A DNA stretch of 64,000 bases from Delphinapterus leucas (Eukaryota; Chordata; Mammalia; Artiodactyla; Monodontidae). Position 1 is the stretch's first letter; every line of letters starts with the position of its first letter. The notes beneath the pieces were generated by a model. The model was not told the origin of the DNA. It worked only from the letters and a program-made list of their open reading frames with translations, and did not search any database. Positions 49,112-63,910 of the stretch are shown piece after piece. The DNA lies in contig NW_022098050.1 of assembly GCF_002288925.2 (NCBI RefSeq), forward strand, positions 2,764,154 to 2,828,153, given 5' to 3'. The translations under genes were made by a program, and so were the position numbers.

Positions 49112-49325
49112 TTTTTTTTAATTGAAGTATAGTTGTTTTACAATGTTGTGTTAATTTCTGCTGTACAGCAAAGTGACTCAGTTACACACATGTATACATT
49201 CTTTGTCATATTCTTTTCCGTTATGGTTTATCACAGGATATTGAATACAGTTCCCTGTGCTACACAGTAGGACCTTGTTGTTTATCCATCCTATACATAC
49301 TAGTTTGCATCTGCTAATTCCAAAT
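49112..49325 (-). mobile_element. 5'-truncated L1 3' end
   Basis: 'aattgaagtatagttgtttt' through 'gtttgcatctgctaattcc'. No clear duplication found. A MIR trace follows at 49375-49460. Confidence 0.8.
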
Positions 49326-49499
49326 GGGAACTGCTTTTTTAGTAATAGTCTCACCATCACCTGAGGAGGTAGGTGGGGCAAGTCATTGTGATCCCCCTTC
49401 TGTAGATAAGGAAACTCAGGCTCTGAGACATTTCGTGTCTTGCAAGAAATAGAACAGGAAATCATCTAGTGACCCTTGGTGCAGACTGGGTTACCAGGT

Positions 49500-50115
49500 A
49501 CTTGTAATAAATCTTTCAAGCCAGCAGTCAGTCAGCAAGAATGGGGTAAAACCTGTTTTTCTTTTCTAGTTTCCATTGCTTTCTTGGCTTGGGTTTCTTG
49601 ACATGAGAAGGGAAAAGAAACAACTTTGAAATGGTATCTGGGACCAAGTGTTTATAAGTGAAATTCTCTGTTGAATCCCTCTAAAAGATTGGAAGATAAT
49701 CATTAAGTAGAGCAACCCCCTTCTGATTCCTCATCGCCCAGCATAATGATGGTCAGGGAGCATCAGGAAAACCAGATGGAAGGGACTTGCTTATTCTGCA
49801 CCAGCACATGCGCCCCATTTGGAGACTAATTAAGAAAATAAACTTGGCCACATTGGCTAAGAGAGCTCCCCACTGGGTTTTGCAGATTTAGACACACTTT
49901 TCCTACGCATGGCCTATTGGAAGAGAATTTCCCATTGTTGCCACTTCTCTTTTCTGGGTAATCTGATCATTGAAATTATGGTGTGCGGTGTTCTTGCCTG
50001 GTGTTCCCTCTTGCTTCCTTGAGTGTCTTTGGGAACTTCCTACAGTTCCTTCCAAGTTCTCACCCTTCCCAAGATAAATCCTCTGCCGCAACCAGCCTCT
50101 GTGCGCCCATAATCC
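49500..50115. other. Unique sequence, nothing recognised
   Basis: No exon or repeat identified. Confidence 0.45.
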
Positions 50116-50117
50116 CA

Positions 50118-50285
50118 TCGCTTGCTACTTCAGGTGTGGTCCTGGGACCAGCAGCAGCCTCGCCTGGGAGCTCGTTAGAACTGTATTCTCCTGGCCCCGT
50201 CCCTGACCTACTGAATCAGAATCTGCATTTTTAACAAGAGCACCAGGTGATTTGTGTGCACATTGCAGTGTGAGAAGCATTGCCC
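50118..50285 (+). repeat. MER5-type hAT MITE
   Basis: 'ggtgtggtcctgggaccagc', 'gcctgggagctcgttagaac' and 'ctactgaatcagaatctgca'. Confidence 0.75.
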
Positions 50286-50559
50286 TAATACACAAGGTTT
50301 TCCCCATCAGCCCGCAGCTTAAAATACCCTCTCTCCTTCCCACCCCCCCGCCACTTGCATTTATCCACTTCCTCGTTGTCCTTCAGAGCTTAAGCTCATG
50401 TCCCTCTCCCTCTGTGAAGCCCTTAATATTCGCTCCCTCCACCTTACCCCTATAGATCATAACTTTGAGAATTTAAACAAATGCGAAATACTTCATTATT
50501 TAAATGATTCACCTCTTAAGTCTATTTGTTAAGATGATATCATCTCTCAAAGTGCCTGG

Positions 50560-50760
50560 CACAGGCCTGGCACATAATATGAATTGTCTGATTCATCAAG
50601 ATCTGTTTCCTATTTGAAAGCCTTCCCTTAGCCCTACTTTATCTCTTTAAGCTTCTTCTGCATCAAAGCAGCTCCCCTGAGTTTTTGTCTTCTCAACACC
50701 TGAAGTACATCTCCACCCACTCCAGAGATTTCCTGAAGGCCTGGCCCTTACCTGTAACCT
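50560..50760. repeat. L2-like LINE remnant
   Basis: 'gtgcctggcacaggcctggc' then 'gaaagccttcccttagccc' fits a decayed L2 end. Confidence 0.45.
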
Positions 50761-51361
50761 AGTGGCTTCCAACTGAATCTAAGCCCCAAACAGGCCTCAA
50801 AAGTAAAACTCTAACCATATGTTTATATTGACTTTGTACCCAAAAAGTTTCCCTAACTTTTAAATTTGGGTAGTGAATTTTTTTAGAAAAATTTACTTTA
50901 GGGTATGGGATGTTTTTCTGCTCCACCATGGTACCCACAGGAAACTCAGGATTGTCTCTGGCTCTCTTGTGGACATGCCGTGCAGCGGTATCTCTGTTAC
51001 TGGCCCCAGACCCTGAGGCAAGAGCCACATCTTTGAGGCTGCCATCTCCCCAATTCCAGGTGGGAGTGGGGGACACACATGCTAACTACCTATAGATCCC
51101 CAAACCTTTTGGGGGGATTATAGGATCTCTCCCTAATGCTTAGCACAAGGGAGTGGGGCTAGGAGAGCAGGAACTCCACACTGACTTTCAGTTTCCTGGT
51201 TTCGCCTCTTTCCACCTTGAACAGATTTAGCTCCATCCTGACTCTACATATCCTTCAAGTCTGTTGTTTGTATTATCAACTTCAAGTACTAAAATACCCA
51301 GTTTCTACAACTCAACAGCCTTTCTTCCTCAGAGCTACTATCTCCATGGGTCTCAACAAAA

Positions 51362-51461
51362 GAATGAATATATGTATATGTATAACTGAATCACTTTGCT
51401 GTACACCTGAAAGTAACACAACACTGTAAATCAACTAGACTCCAATAAGATTTTTTTTTAA
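51362..51461 (+). mobile_element. Short L1 3' end, plus strand
   Basis: 'gtataactgaatcactttgc' through 'tcaactagactccaataag'. About 100 bp. Confidence 0.8.
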
Positions 51462-51479
51462 AGTTAACCTAAAAAAAAA

Positions 51480-52130
51480 GTCATTTCGATGTTCATTGGT
51501 CACCAAATGGCTTTTTTCTCTCTCAGGCAGAAGCTTGTGCTACCACCAGAAAGGCAGGGCAAAGGAGTGGATGAAATAAATTGCTGGAGGAAATCACCTA
51601 AGTTAATGTCAGATTCTTGCTCTGTTACATATGTGTTTGGCATGATATTGGAGTGACCTTCTGCATTCCATCTGGATGGGCAGTCACATACTTTGGGCAT
51701 TTTGGACTGCTGCTTGCTAATGCTGGCGGTGGTTGATATCAAGCTAGCAAAGACTGCCACTTCAGAGGGCCTGCGGGCGGGACACTTAACCCTGGAAAGG
51801 GGTCTGTGGTGAGGCAGGCTTTCTGTGGCTTGGCCCATTTCATTCATTTCCTTAACAAAGGTCCTCTCTCCTCAGCAGGGAGTTGGTTGCATCAGAGCAC
51901 AACCTTTAGGCGGGGCCAGGAAACACAGAATGGGCTTTATTACTCTCTCGTCTCTTCATATTCAGAGCCCAGCCCAATGGGACTATTTCACAGCAAACAC
52001 CTCTGTTCAAGGATCAGCGAAGGCAATCGATTAGACTAATGAAAATATTTACACCAAACCACCAGAGACTTGCTTTGTATTTTTGAGATATCTTAATTTA
52101 TTTCAATTCAGTGTAAAAACAAATTTTTAT
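51480..52130. other. Unique sequence, nothing recognised
   Basis: No exon or nameable repeat. Confidence 0.45.
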
Positions 52131-52147
52131 TTAAAGAACCAAATCCA

Positions 52148-52525
52148 AATACCATATGATATCACTTATATGTGGAATCTAGTGAGGTGGATGGACCTAG
52201 AGTCTGTCATACAGAGTGAAGTAAGTCAGAAAGAGAAAAACAAATACCGTATTGCTAACACATGTATATGGAATCTAAAAAAAAAAAAATGGTTCTGATG
52301 AACCTAGGGGCAGGACAGGAATAAAGATACAGACGTAGATAATCAACAAGGTCCTACTGTACAGCACAGGGAACTGTATTCAATATCCTGGGATAAACCA
52401 TAGTGGAAAAGAATATGAAAAAAATGAACGTATATATGTGTATAACTGAGTCACTTTGCTATACAGCTGAAATTAACACAACATTGTCAATCAACTATAC
52501 TTTAATTAAAAAAAAATTTTTAAAA
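52148..52525 (+). mobile_element. 5'-truncated L1, plus strand, 15-bp TSD
   Basis: Contains sense L1 blocks: 'ccatatgatatcacttatat', 'aatcaacaaggtcctactgt', and the end 'tcaatcaactatactttaat'. Perfect duplication aaagaaccaaatcca at 52133-52147 and 52526-52540. Confidence 0.95.
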
Positions 52526-52540
52526 AAAGAACCAAATCCA

Positions 52541-53987
52541 TCCAAGACATCAACACATGCATAGCCTTATGTGCTACAGATACAGGAGAGGGAATTTGGG
52601 TTTGTCCTGATAAAGGCCTAATGCGCAGGGAGCCGCTCTCTGCCACCCCCAGTTACTTTGTTCCCCAGTGGAAGTGCCATTTCCTCATTCCCAAGGCCTC
52701 AGAGTGTTTCAGCAGCACGGAGGCCGTCTTCTTGGAAGTGTGTGCGCTCGTGTGTTCCTCTGTGCTGGGAGTGCGGCCCAGAGGGATGTCTGAGAGGGCA
52801 GACAAATGAGAGAACACGAAGCAGCCCCTGCCCCGTGTCTCATCTCCTTTCTTCCTAACGTACTGTGTGTTGGGCGGGGACCAGTACCCTCTTCTTCAGT
52901 GCTCCCCTCTGCACACTTTCATGTACACTGTTTTTCCCCTTTTTATTTGCTGATCAATAAAACCAAGGGTAGGTCTTGTCTGTTCCCAGCGATAAAGAAC
53001 TGCACGCATAACTAGTCTTTATCCGGCCCGACAAGCGCCGTTTCTCTTTGTTTTTCACAGTGTTTCTGCAAGATAAGAGGAAACCACCCAGACATGATGC
53101 ATGACCGGGGAAGTTTTGAAATATTTTATAAACTCATTCTCTATTCTGAGCTGTGGATCAGGGATGGAAAGAAAGAGGGCACCACATAGAACCAAAGTTG
53201 ATTTTCCTTTTCTGGGTTAAAAACAAGCAGGTGGGGCGGGGAGAGAAAGGAGACATGAATAAATGTTCAGCTGAGGAAAGAATAATCCAGTTTTCAATTA
53301 TCAGCACAGAAGTCAAATAGGGAGAATTCTAGTCATTCAAATGAGTACGTACCCTGAAAATCCAGTGGCCTTTTCCTATCACAAAAACTGCCTCTGTCAC
53401 ATGGATTCAAGACCAATAGTGGCATACAGGACCTCAGTTAAGGGGAAGAGCCAGATATATTCCCAGGAAATTATGGGATGGGACCAGGATAGACTCCTCT
53501 TAAGTTCATGCCCTTTGAGGTTCTTGGCAGGTTTCTGAGAGTAAGCCAGGATGGGGGGGTCGATATGGGGCTGATGATGCAAGATATTACATAGAGTAAG
53601 ACTAAATGTGAGGTCAGCTGGTGCTGATACAGGCACAGAGAGAGTAAGATGTTGTCAGTGGCAAATGAAATTTTGGTAACAATTCGAACGGATGCAGAGG
53701 AGGAAATCATTTAGGAGAAATGTGCCGTCCATCTAAGGAAAGACCGAGGCTGAACCCTGAAATGACAGTGGGAAGACATGGGAAGATAGGGTCTTTAGGA
53801 TTTCTAGGCAGAAAGGAGAAGTAAACCCAAGAGGCAAAGATAGGTACCTAATAAAAGGGAAACTTAAGTTGGAACCCATGATGTAATTGTTTCTGAGCAA
53901 CCAGATGGAAAATGAGGAGATGAAGTCTTAGTGAAGCTGATGTGTTAAATATTCTGCATTACTGTTTCTTTCCACCCCTGCCTGGGT
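52541..53987. other. Unique sequence, nothing recognised
   Basis: No exon or nameable repeat; includes a G-run at 53552-53558. Confidence 0.45.
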
Positions 53988-53998
53988 TCATGAACTTT

Positions 53999-55050
53999 TT
54001 AATTAAAAAAAAATTTTTAATTGAAGTATAGTTGATTTACAGTATTTCAAGTGTACAGCAAAGTGGTTCAGTTACATATATATATATGTATACACATATA
54101 TATTTACATATTTTCCTTTTCAGATTCTTTTCCCTTATAGGTTATTACAAGATATTGAATATAGTTCCCTGTGCTATACAGTAGGTCTTTGTTGTTTATC
54201 TATCTTATATATAGTAATGTATATCTGTCAATGCCAAATTCCCAATTTAATCCCTCCCCCGCTTTCCCCTTTGGTAACCACAAGTTTTTTTCCATATCAG
54301 TGAGTCTCTTTCTCTTTTGTAAATAAGCTCATTTATATCATTTTTTTGGATTCCACATATAAGTCATATCATATGATATTTGTCTTTCTCTATCTGACTT
54401 ACTTCACTTAGTGTGATAATCTCTAGGTCCATCCATGTTGCTGCAAATGGCATTATTTCATTCTTTTTTATGGGTGACTAATATTCCATTGTGTATATGT
54501 GCCACATCTTCTTTATTCATTCATCTGTCAATGGACACTTAGGTTGCTTCCATGTCCTGGCTATTGTAAATAGAGCTGCAGTGAACATTGTGGTCATGTC
54601 TCTTTTTTTTTTTTTTTTTGCCGTGTGCGGGCCTCTCGCTGCTGCGGCCTCTCCCGCTACGAAGCACAGGCCCCGGACGCGCTGGCCCAGCGGCCACGGC
54701 CCACGGGCCCAGCCGCCCCGCGGCATGTGGGATCCTCCCGGACCGGGGCACGAACCCGCATCCCCCGCATCAGCAGGCGGACTCCCAACCACTGCGCCAC
54801 CAGGGAAGCCCCATGTCTCTTTTTGAATTATGGTTTTCTCAGGGTATATACCCAGTAGTGGGATTGCTGGGTCGTATGGTAGTTCTATTTTTAGTTTTTT
54901 AAGGAGCCTCCATACTGTTCTCCATAGTGGCTGTATCAATTTACATTCCCACCAACAGTGCAAGAGGGTTCCCTTTTCTCCACACCCTCTCCAGCATTTA
55001 TTATTCGTAGACTTTTTGATGATGGCCATTCTGACCAGTGTGAGGTGGGC
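53999..55050 (-). mobile_element. 5'-truncated L1 with ORF2 C-terminal remnant and nested CHR-2
   Basis: Minus strand. L1 3' end at 53999 ('attgaagtatagttgattta') to 'ctgaccagtgtgaggtggg' at 55050. Duplication tcatgaacttt at 53988-53998 and 55051-55061. On the minus strand 54825-55029 encodes an L1 ORF2 C-terminal piece ([20 protein letters not shown] and following); the CHR-2 at 54603-54811 interrupts it, then [18 protein letters not shown] resumes. Not capable of retrotransposition. Confidence 0.93.
54603..54811 (-). mobile_element. CHR-2 SINE inside L1 ORF2 remnant, 13-bp TSD
   Basis: T-run then 'gccgtgtgcgggcctctcgc', ending gggaagcc. Duplication catgtctcttttt at 54595-54607 (its last Ts merge with the T-run) and 54812-54824. 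Confidence 0.93.
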
Positions 55051-55061
55051 TCATGAACTTT

Positions 55062-56813
<1,752 letters not shown>

Positions 56814-57024
56814 TGAGGGTGTTGGCAAAGGCCTGGAGGAGAAAGGCAGTCTCTAACAGCAGCACTGGCTAAAGACTGGACGATTTTGTTTTTGACGTAG
56901 GTCATCACTATTGCTTTCACTGGGAACCCTTTGAAAGGCCATTTAAAAACAAATATTGACGGATACTACAAAGCACAATTTCATATTTGTTTTCAGCGTC
57001 TACCTGTCAGAAGTGGAGCTATTT

Positions 57025-57172
57025 GGGTGGGAGGCAGACGCAAGAGGGAGGGGATATGGGGATATATGTATACATATAGCTGATTCGCTTTGTTATACAG
57101 CAGAAACTGACATGACATTGTAAAGCTCCAGTAAAGATGTTAAAACAAAAAAGAAAAAAAAGGAAAAAAAGG
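57025..57172 (+). mobile_element. L1 3' end in LANCL3 intron, 14-bp TSD
   Basis: 'tatagctgattcgctttgtt' to 'ttgtaaagctccagtaaaga' and an A-rich tail. Flanks aagtggagctattt (57011-57024) and aaatggagctattt (57173-57186). Confidence 0.88.
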
Positions 57173-57404
57173 AAATGGAGCTATTTTAACAATGACTTTC
57201 ACTAAAGACTCAAATCCTTTATTCTTGATTGTGAATTCACTGGCCTAATTTTGCTGAAAATTAACAGCTTATATGCTCACTGCCAATAGTACCTCTGCAC
57301 AGGGAAGCAGGATTCAGCCGCTGACAGTTTCAAGTTTTTAATATTAGTGGATTAATAACAGACTACTGAATCACAATGACTACTTTTGAGATATGAGGCT
57401 TGTA

Positions 57405-57660
57405 AAGTGAAAGTTAGTTACTACCCCTTTGAATCCTTCAGTGGTTCCCCATCACTCCTTGCAAGCATGACTTGCAAGCCCCTTTGCAGATCGCCTGCCT
57501 CCCTCTCCAAACTCAAGCTTTATCTCTCCCTTCCCTGGTTCACATTTATAAAGCCTCCAGCAGGCAAAGTGTTCTCATACCTTTGTAACCTTTGTGCCTG
57601 TTCCTTTTGCCTAGAATGCCTGGCTTTCCCCAACCCCTTCATCAATCTGTAATACTTACG
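57405..57660. repeat. L2 LINE remnant
   Basis: 'gaatccttcagtggttccc', 'tgcctgttccttttgcctag' and 'aatgcctggctttccccaac'. Lies in the LANCL3 intron. Confidence 0.6.
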
Positions 57661-57697
57661 CCCAGACTTCAAACTGGTTCTCCTCCCAATTATGTGA

Positions 57698-57946
<249 letters not shown>

Positions 57947-58445
57947 TAGCATTCCCTTTCATTGGGCTTAGCCAAAGACGGGTGCCTTTTCTGAGAAGTG
58001 AGGGTATTTCTCATCTTATGCCATTACCGTGGGAGATGAAAAGGTCAAGATGAAACTTTTCAAAGCCAAGAAAGTCTCCATCAGTAAAGGATGTCCAGAA
58101 ATGATCCTGTGTTTAAAAAAATATATGATCTTTATCTACAATATTTGCATACAAATTAAACTAGTGCTGTCCAACAAAATATAATACGAGCCACATATGA
58201 AATTAACTTTCTAGTAGCCCTGTTTAAAACATAGAAAGAACAGGTGAAATGAATTTTAATAATAGATCTACCCCAATATACGCCAAATATTATTTCAACA
58301 TGCAACAAATTTAAAAATCGAGTGACTTCATATTTTTTAAATATCCAGTCTTTGAAATCCCGTGTCTCTGTTATACTTACATCCCATCCTGATACAGACT
58401 AGCCACGTTGCAAGCGCTCAGTAACTTCATGGGACAGTGCAGATC

Positions 58446-58605
58446 TGGAACCTGGCAGTTCAAAACATGGTCCCCGGACTAGTGGCACAGGAGTTTGTTA
58501 GATATCCAGAATCTCAGGCCCCACCCCAGCCCCACTGAATCCGAATCTGCACTTCAACAAGATCCCTAGGTGATTTGTATGCACATTAAGGTTGAAGATG
58601 GACTA
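58446..58605 (+). repeat. MER5-type hAT MITE
   Basis: 'acatggtccccggactagtg', 'ccccagccccactgaatccg' and 'tgatttgtatgcacattaag'. Confidence 0.7.
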
Positions 58606-58854
58606 TTCTGTAATTCTTCTCCAAATGACGGTTTCCATTATCACCTAATGAAAAGTCTAGAGAAATGAGAAGCCATTTGCAGTGAACTCTCTGGAATCGA
58701 GCCTGGAAACTTATCAGACCCCATCTTTTCCTTTTTTTTTCAATCCCATTACACTGCTAATTAGGCCTTAGAGAAGGGGCAATTCGAAAAAGACAGTGCA
58801 TTTTGGTCGATTGGCCAGAGAGACTTAAAATACCAAAATAACACACACATTTTT

Positions 58855-59149
58855 TTTAATAAATTTATTTAATTTATTTATTTTTGGCTGTGTTGAGTCT
58901 TCATTGCTGTGCATGGACTTTCTCTAGTTCCGGTGAGCGGGGACCACTCCTCGCTGCAATGCACAGGCCTCTCTCTGCGGTGGCCTCCCTCGTAGCGGAG
59001 CACGGGCTCCAGGCGCGCGGGCCTCAGCAGCTGTGGCACACAGGCTCAGTTGCTCCGCAGCATGTGGGATGCTCCCAGACCAGGCCTCGAACCCGTGTCC
59101 CCTGCATTGGCAGGCGGATTCCCAACCACTGCGCCACCAGGGAAGCCCA
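58855..59149 (-). mobile_element. CHR-1-type SINE, 15-bp TSD
   Basis: 'ggctgtgttgagtcttcatt' after an A/T-rich tail, ending gggaagccc. Flanks aacacacacattttt at 58840-58854 and 59149-59163. Confidence 0.92.
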
Positions 59150-59163
59150 ACACACACATTTTT

Positions 59164-61745
59164 GATTAGGAGTGTTATTTAATTTTCAAGGCTATGCTTC
59201 AGTGCCATGAGTACAGCTTTAAAATATATTTGATTTCTCTTTCATTTGTTACCTGATTTTTATTACTTCCTTTCCCCTCCTTACCTAATTAATGTTCTTT
59301 AATCCAACTGGAATTTCATTTTTTCTTCGGTACAGTTTGAGGTGACGAATAATAGAAGTGTTAGCCCATTGGCCATATTTTCTCTGCCTTCCATTTTTAC
59401 TTAAGGAAGGACTTCAAAGGCTCCCGTGTGTGCTTGTACCAGCGCCAGGGCATTGTGCATTATGTCCAGGCTAATTCCCACCAGTGATCATTTGAGCCCA
59501 CCTTTTTCTTGCTTTGAACTTTCTGAAGAAAAACAGCAGTTATTTACCATTCTGGAAATGATATCTCTTCATGTTACGCTCAACACTCCCATTTCCTATT
59601 CCCTTTCATCATTTTCAGTGAAGGCCTTTGGGTATCCTCCAAGCACCCCAGGATCCTTGAATTTTGGAGATGTTCCAAATTAAATACAGCCTATTTTGAA
59701 AGGATTCAATGTATAGTAAAAGCCCTGTGAAGAGTGGGAAGATAATTTACTAAAATGAGTGGCTGGGTCACTTAATTGATGTGGGGTTCTTGAAGGGCGG
59801 TTATTCCTTTCCTCTCTGTACATCACATCCCATCTGTCTTTGTAAATCATGGACCATAACAGTACAGCATAGTATTCATCACCTTGGGGACTTTATTTAT
59901 CCTCATTTATCATTCATGTTCAGTATCTTGGTTAGATTAAACGCAGATTGCAGGGCAAAATCATTCAATCCTCATATTCACTGGACTGCCAAAAATAAAT
60001 GAATTCACAAATGAATAAAGAACCAAATGGAGCCCATTATGTCTGCCAACCCGCACTTCCATCTCAAGTGTATTGGTCTTCCTTTTAAGAGATGTGCTAA
60101 AAATAGCATCAGGAGTGATTATAAATCTGATAAGTGCAGGTTAAAGACCATGAAGATGCCTCTGAAGTTGGCAACAGTAAGCTCTCCAAAAATTCTAAAA
60201 CAAGAGATGACCTAGAAAAATAATTCTCACTTATGTGAGAAGATTTTTTGAGAGTAGATTTATGAACAGTGCAGATGGTTTGGGGCGGCAGACTGATTCT
60301 GTGATTAAAAACCTGCCAGAAATAATCCACAGTGTGGAACTTCATCAATGATACCTTATCTTCATCAATGATACTATAATTGTTTCCTATTGACTTTCCT
60401 TCAACCCACCTCTACAGGTGACAGCCTTAGTTATCATTTATGCACTGTGAATATACTTCTGGACTCTTAAGTTAATAACTCCGGGCTCTAATTATAGTTC
60501 AGACACTAACCAGCTAAGTAACCTTGAGAAAACCACTTTGTTTCTTTTGTGCCTTTGTTCATCTGTGGAAGGAGTGCACTGAGGTGGAGCAGTGAAACTC
60601 AGTCTTTTTTTCACCACAGACCCCTTTAATCCTGTGGACCCTTACCGTTCGTGAGGGATATGGCCCAAAAGATTTGCAGACACCCACATTTATAAATACC
60701 CAGCGCGGCGTAGAGTTTTTCTCACTAAATACAATGAAGTATAGCAGGCAGATTCACCTGACCCCTTCCTAGCCTTAAAGATTCTGTAATACAGGACAAA
60801 AGTCATTTACAAAATCATTAAAACAAATGCTGTGGCTAAAAGAAACTCTAGATCGCATTATGTTACATCATCTGTGGTCACACTGACAGCGCATTTCCTT
60901 TACTCTGGGCGAAACACAGGTGTAGCTATATTTTTTTAAATCATTTCATGAGGGCTCCTGGGTAGGTGACTTTGAATAGAGAACAGTAAGTACTTGTACA
61001 GTGCAGGTGTCTTTGGTCACTCAGCTTTATAGTGCACACCGTACAATGCGTGCTTCAGTGAAATTCCGGATCCCAGAACGGACCTGTGCGCTAATTCTGT
61101 AGGATGTTGAAACGAAACGTGCCAAGTCTGGCTATCACGAGGCTCTGCTGGGTCACATGTTTCCAAGATTTAGCCTCTCAAACCATACTTCTTAAGTAAT
61201 AATTCATTTTCCCATTTGTATTTGACAAAGACACATATCATTGCTACCTCCGGGTTTCATGGCAATGCACAATAACCAGTGTTCCCAGGATGAAATGACA
61301 CCGTTCCCAGCAAATGCAAAGAAATCCAACGTCCTTTCCTTTTAGGTTAAGCCACCTTATTGTGGATTTCATTAGGTTAGGTAAGGAGACAATAGGTGTA
61401 GAAGTTTTTCAAGGTCCTGTCCATGTACCATTCCATGATCCAGGCTGCAGGAAGAGGCCCTTTGTCTCTGTCCAGAGCCATAGGATCAATACCCATTAAG
61501 CTGCCTGGGGCTAATGGCCTGGTTTAGCAATTAGACCATCTCAACCCATCTTCCTTCCACATCTTTCGTCTCCGCTTCAGCATCAGCCTGCGCTGGGGTG
61601 AGAAATGGGACATTATAGGGTCAGCAGACATTTGTGGAGTCCTTGCCATGTGTCAAACACCATGCCACAGATTGGGGAGCAAAAATGAACAAGACAGAGT
61701 ACCTGCCCTTGGGTAGCTGGCACAATACTAGGGGCGGCAGCCATG
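59164..61745. other. Mostly unique sequence; MIR trace and short tandem repeat
   Basis: 60480-60580 has sense MIR text ('ctaagtaaccttgagaaaac'). A 20-bp unit repeats at 60340-60359 and 60360-60374 (cttcatcaatgatac). No exon recognised. Confidence 0.45.
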
Positions 61746-61762
61746 AAAACAAGTAATTTCAA

Positions 61763-62040
61763 CAGACTTACAGATGTAGAAAACAAACTAGTGGGTACCA
61801 GTGGGGAGAAGGAAGGGAGGAGGGGCAAGATGGGGGTAGGAGATTAAGAAGTACACACTACTATGTATAAAATAGATAAGCAACAAGGATATATTGTATA
61901 GCACAGGGAATTATAGTCATCTTGTAATAACTTTTAATGGAGTTTAGTCTGTAAAAATACTGGATCACTATCTGGCACACCTGAAATGAATATAATATTA
62001 CACATCAACTATACTTCAATTTAAAAATTATTTATATTAA
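61763..62040 (+). mobile_element. L1 3' end, plus strand, 17-bp TSD
   Basis: 'tgtatagcacagggaattat' through 'acatcaactatacttcaat'. Flanks aaaacaagtaatttcaa (61746-61762) and aaaacaggtaattttaa (62041-62057), 15 of 17. Confidence 0.9.
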
Positions 62041-62057
62041 AAAACAGGTAATTTTAA

Positions 62058-62808
62058 TATGATACTGTGTGAGTGCTAAGGCTTGTATAAGGAGTGATGG
62101 GAGCTCAAAGGAGGGATTTCTGGTCCTCTTCCAGGTTCCGGGAAGGCTTCCTGGAGGAGGTGATGCCTGAGATAAGTTAGACTAAGAAAGGTGGGAAGTT
62201 TGTTCCAAGAAAAGTCAGTCAGAGGCATGGAACCACATGGTGAAGGAAGGGGAACTGTGGGGTGGTTTGGTTTCAGTGAAGTAAACGCTTCATGGAGGGC
62301 ATGGGGGAGAAGTGGCAGGAGGGCAGATTAGGAGCTGGGTGGCAAAGGGCTCTCTGTGTCTCACCTGGAGAGTAGCTTCACCTGGATTCTGGGTGGTGGT
62401 GGGGAAGCTAAGAAGCACAGATGACACCACAGAGTTGCTCTGTCTTGAGGCAGCCAATCATTGGCCAAAACCTTCTGGGGGAGGTGCATAGCATAGCCAC
62501 CCCTTTGGCTGAGGCCGTATCTCCCAAGAAGAGGGCAGCAGTGAGCTTTGTCAGCAGTCAACTCACAGCAGCTGAGGGATGGGGCACCTGCCAGTAAAGT
62601 AAAGGGATCCGATAGAGCACCAAGGGCTCCGGTTCACCTGGCCTGTTCCTCCTCCTCCTTTGGTACCCAGGTTAGATGGTGTCATTTCACCAGTGGGCCT
62701 TTCCTACCTCCAAGTGTCGGTTAGGAGCCTTCCTCTGTGCTTCCTCAACGCCTCTGTCCCCTCACGTAGCCTAATGAGTGCCCCAGTTAGGTTGTAAAGA
62801 CTAATGAA
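62058..62808. other. Unique sequence, nothing recognised
   Basis: No exon or nameable repeat. Confidence 0.45.
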
Positions 62809-62822
62809 GGCAGGGGCTTTTA

Positions 62823-63184
62823 TTTATTTTTTAAACCATCTGCTTCTCTTTGTTTTTATAAATTTATTCATTTATTTAATTTTTGGCTGCGTTGGGTCTT
62901 CGTTGCTGCACGCGGGCTTTCTCTAGTTGTGGTGAGCGGGGGCTCCTCTTCGCTGCGGTGCGCGGGCTTCTTATTGCAGTGGCTTCTCTTGCTGTGGAGC
63001 ACAGGCTCTAGGTGCACGGGCTTCAGTAGTTGTGGCTCATGGGCTCTAGAGTGTAGGCTTAGTAGTTGTGGCGCACGGGCTTAGTTGCTCCGCGGCATGT
63101 GGGATCTTTCCAGACCAGGGCTCAAACCCCTGTCCCCTGCATTGGCAGGAGGATTCTTAACCACTGCGCCACCAGGGAAGCCCT
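62823..63184 (-). mobile_element. CHR-1-type SINE, long form, 14-bp TSD
   Basis: 'ggctgcgttgggtcttcgtt' after a T/A-rich tail, ending gggaagccct. Perfect duplication ggcaggggctttta at 62809-62822 and 63185-63198. Confidence 0.95.
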
Positions 63185-63289
63185 GGCAGGGGCTTTTAAA
63201 AACCTTAGTACCTACTACTGTCCTGGTATATAGTAGGTGCTCAATTAATATCTAAACAGCCATCCATCCTGTGAGCTGTCTCTTTCATT

Positions 63290-63910
63290 AGCCTCTTTGC
63301 CATCTTTCTGCTGACACAATCAGCTCATAGCTATCCTATTGCCCTTCTTTCAGTCTTGGTTGACCCCACAGTGGGGCATTTTGTCTATAATACTAATCAC
63401 ATCATTAAAAATATAAACCATCCAATTCACAACAAAACAGTCCCACTGGTTCCCTACTTCCCACGAATACGGTCCAAGCTGCCCATGTGGACTTGTAAAA
63501 TCATCCAATATGTGAGCCCAATCTACCCTTCCAGCCCATGGTCCTGTTGCTTAGAACACTGCCCCACTGGTCTTCATGTGACTTGTTTATTGTGGCTTAG
63601 AAACTTTGCACTTGCTGATTTGATGCCTGGAATGCTCTCTCTCCATCTCCTCAGGCCTGCAGTTTCCTATGCATCCTACACAGTCCTGAAGAAAGCCTTA
63701 CTTCCATCAAAGCTTCCCCTGACTGTCTCCCTCAGGGAGCTTCCACTTTTCTGATCCCTCTAGTATTATTTTCAGGGCCATTCATTTTATGTCCCCACAG
63801 CATCATGAACTACATGTCTTATTATGTATCAGTCAAAAGTACATAATTTTCTCTCCCTTTCTAGACAGTGCCTTCCTGAAGGGCAGGAATCGTGTTTAGC
63901 ATTTATTTTA
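63290..63910. repeat. L2 LINE remnant
   Basis: 'tgatgcctggaatgctctct', 'gaagaaagccttacttccat' and 'gacagtgccttcctgaaggg' are L2 3'-region text. A 132-codon plus-strand frame crosses it and is probably accidental. Confidence 0.6.

Noticed and set aside
54517..55029. 170-codon minus-strand frame
   Set aside because: A chance fusion of an L1 ORF2 remnant, a SINE and more L1. Not a gene.
63356..63754. 132-codon plus-strand frame
   Set aside because: Crosses an L2 remnant; peptide unlike any family I know.
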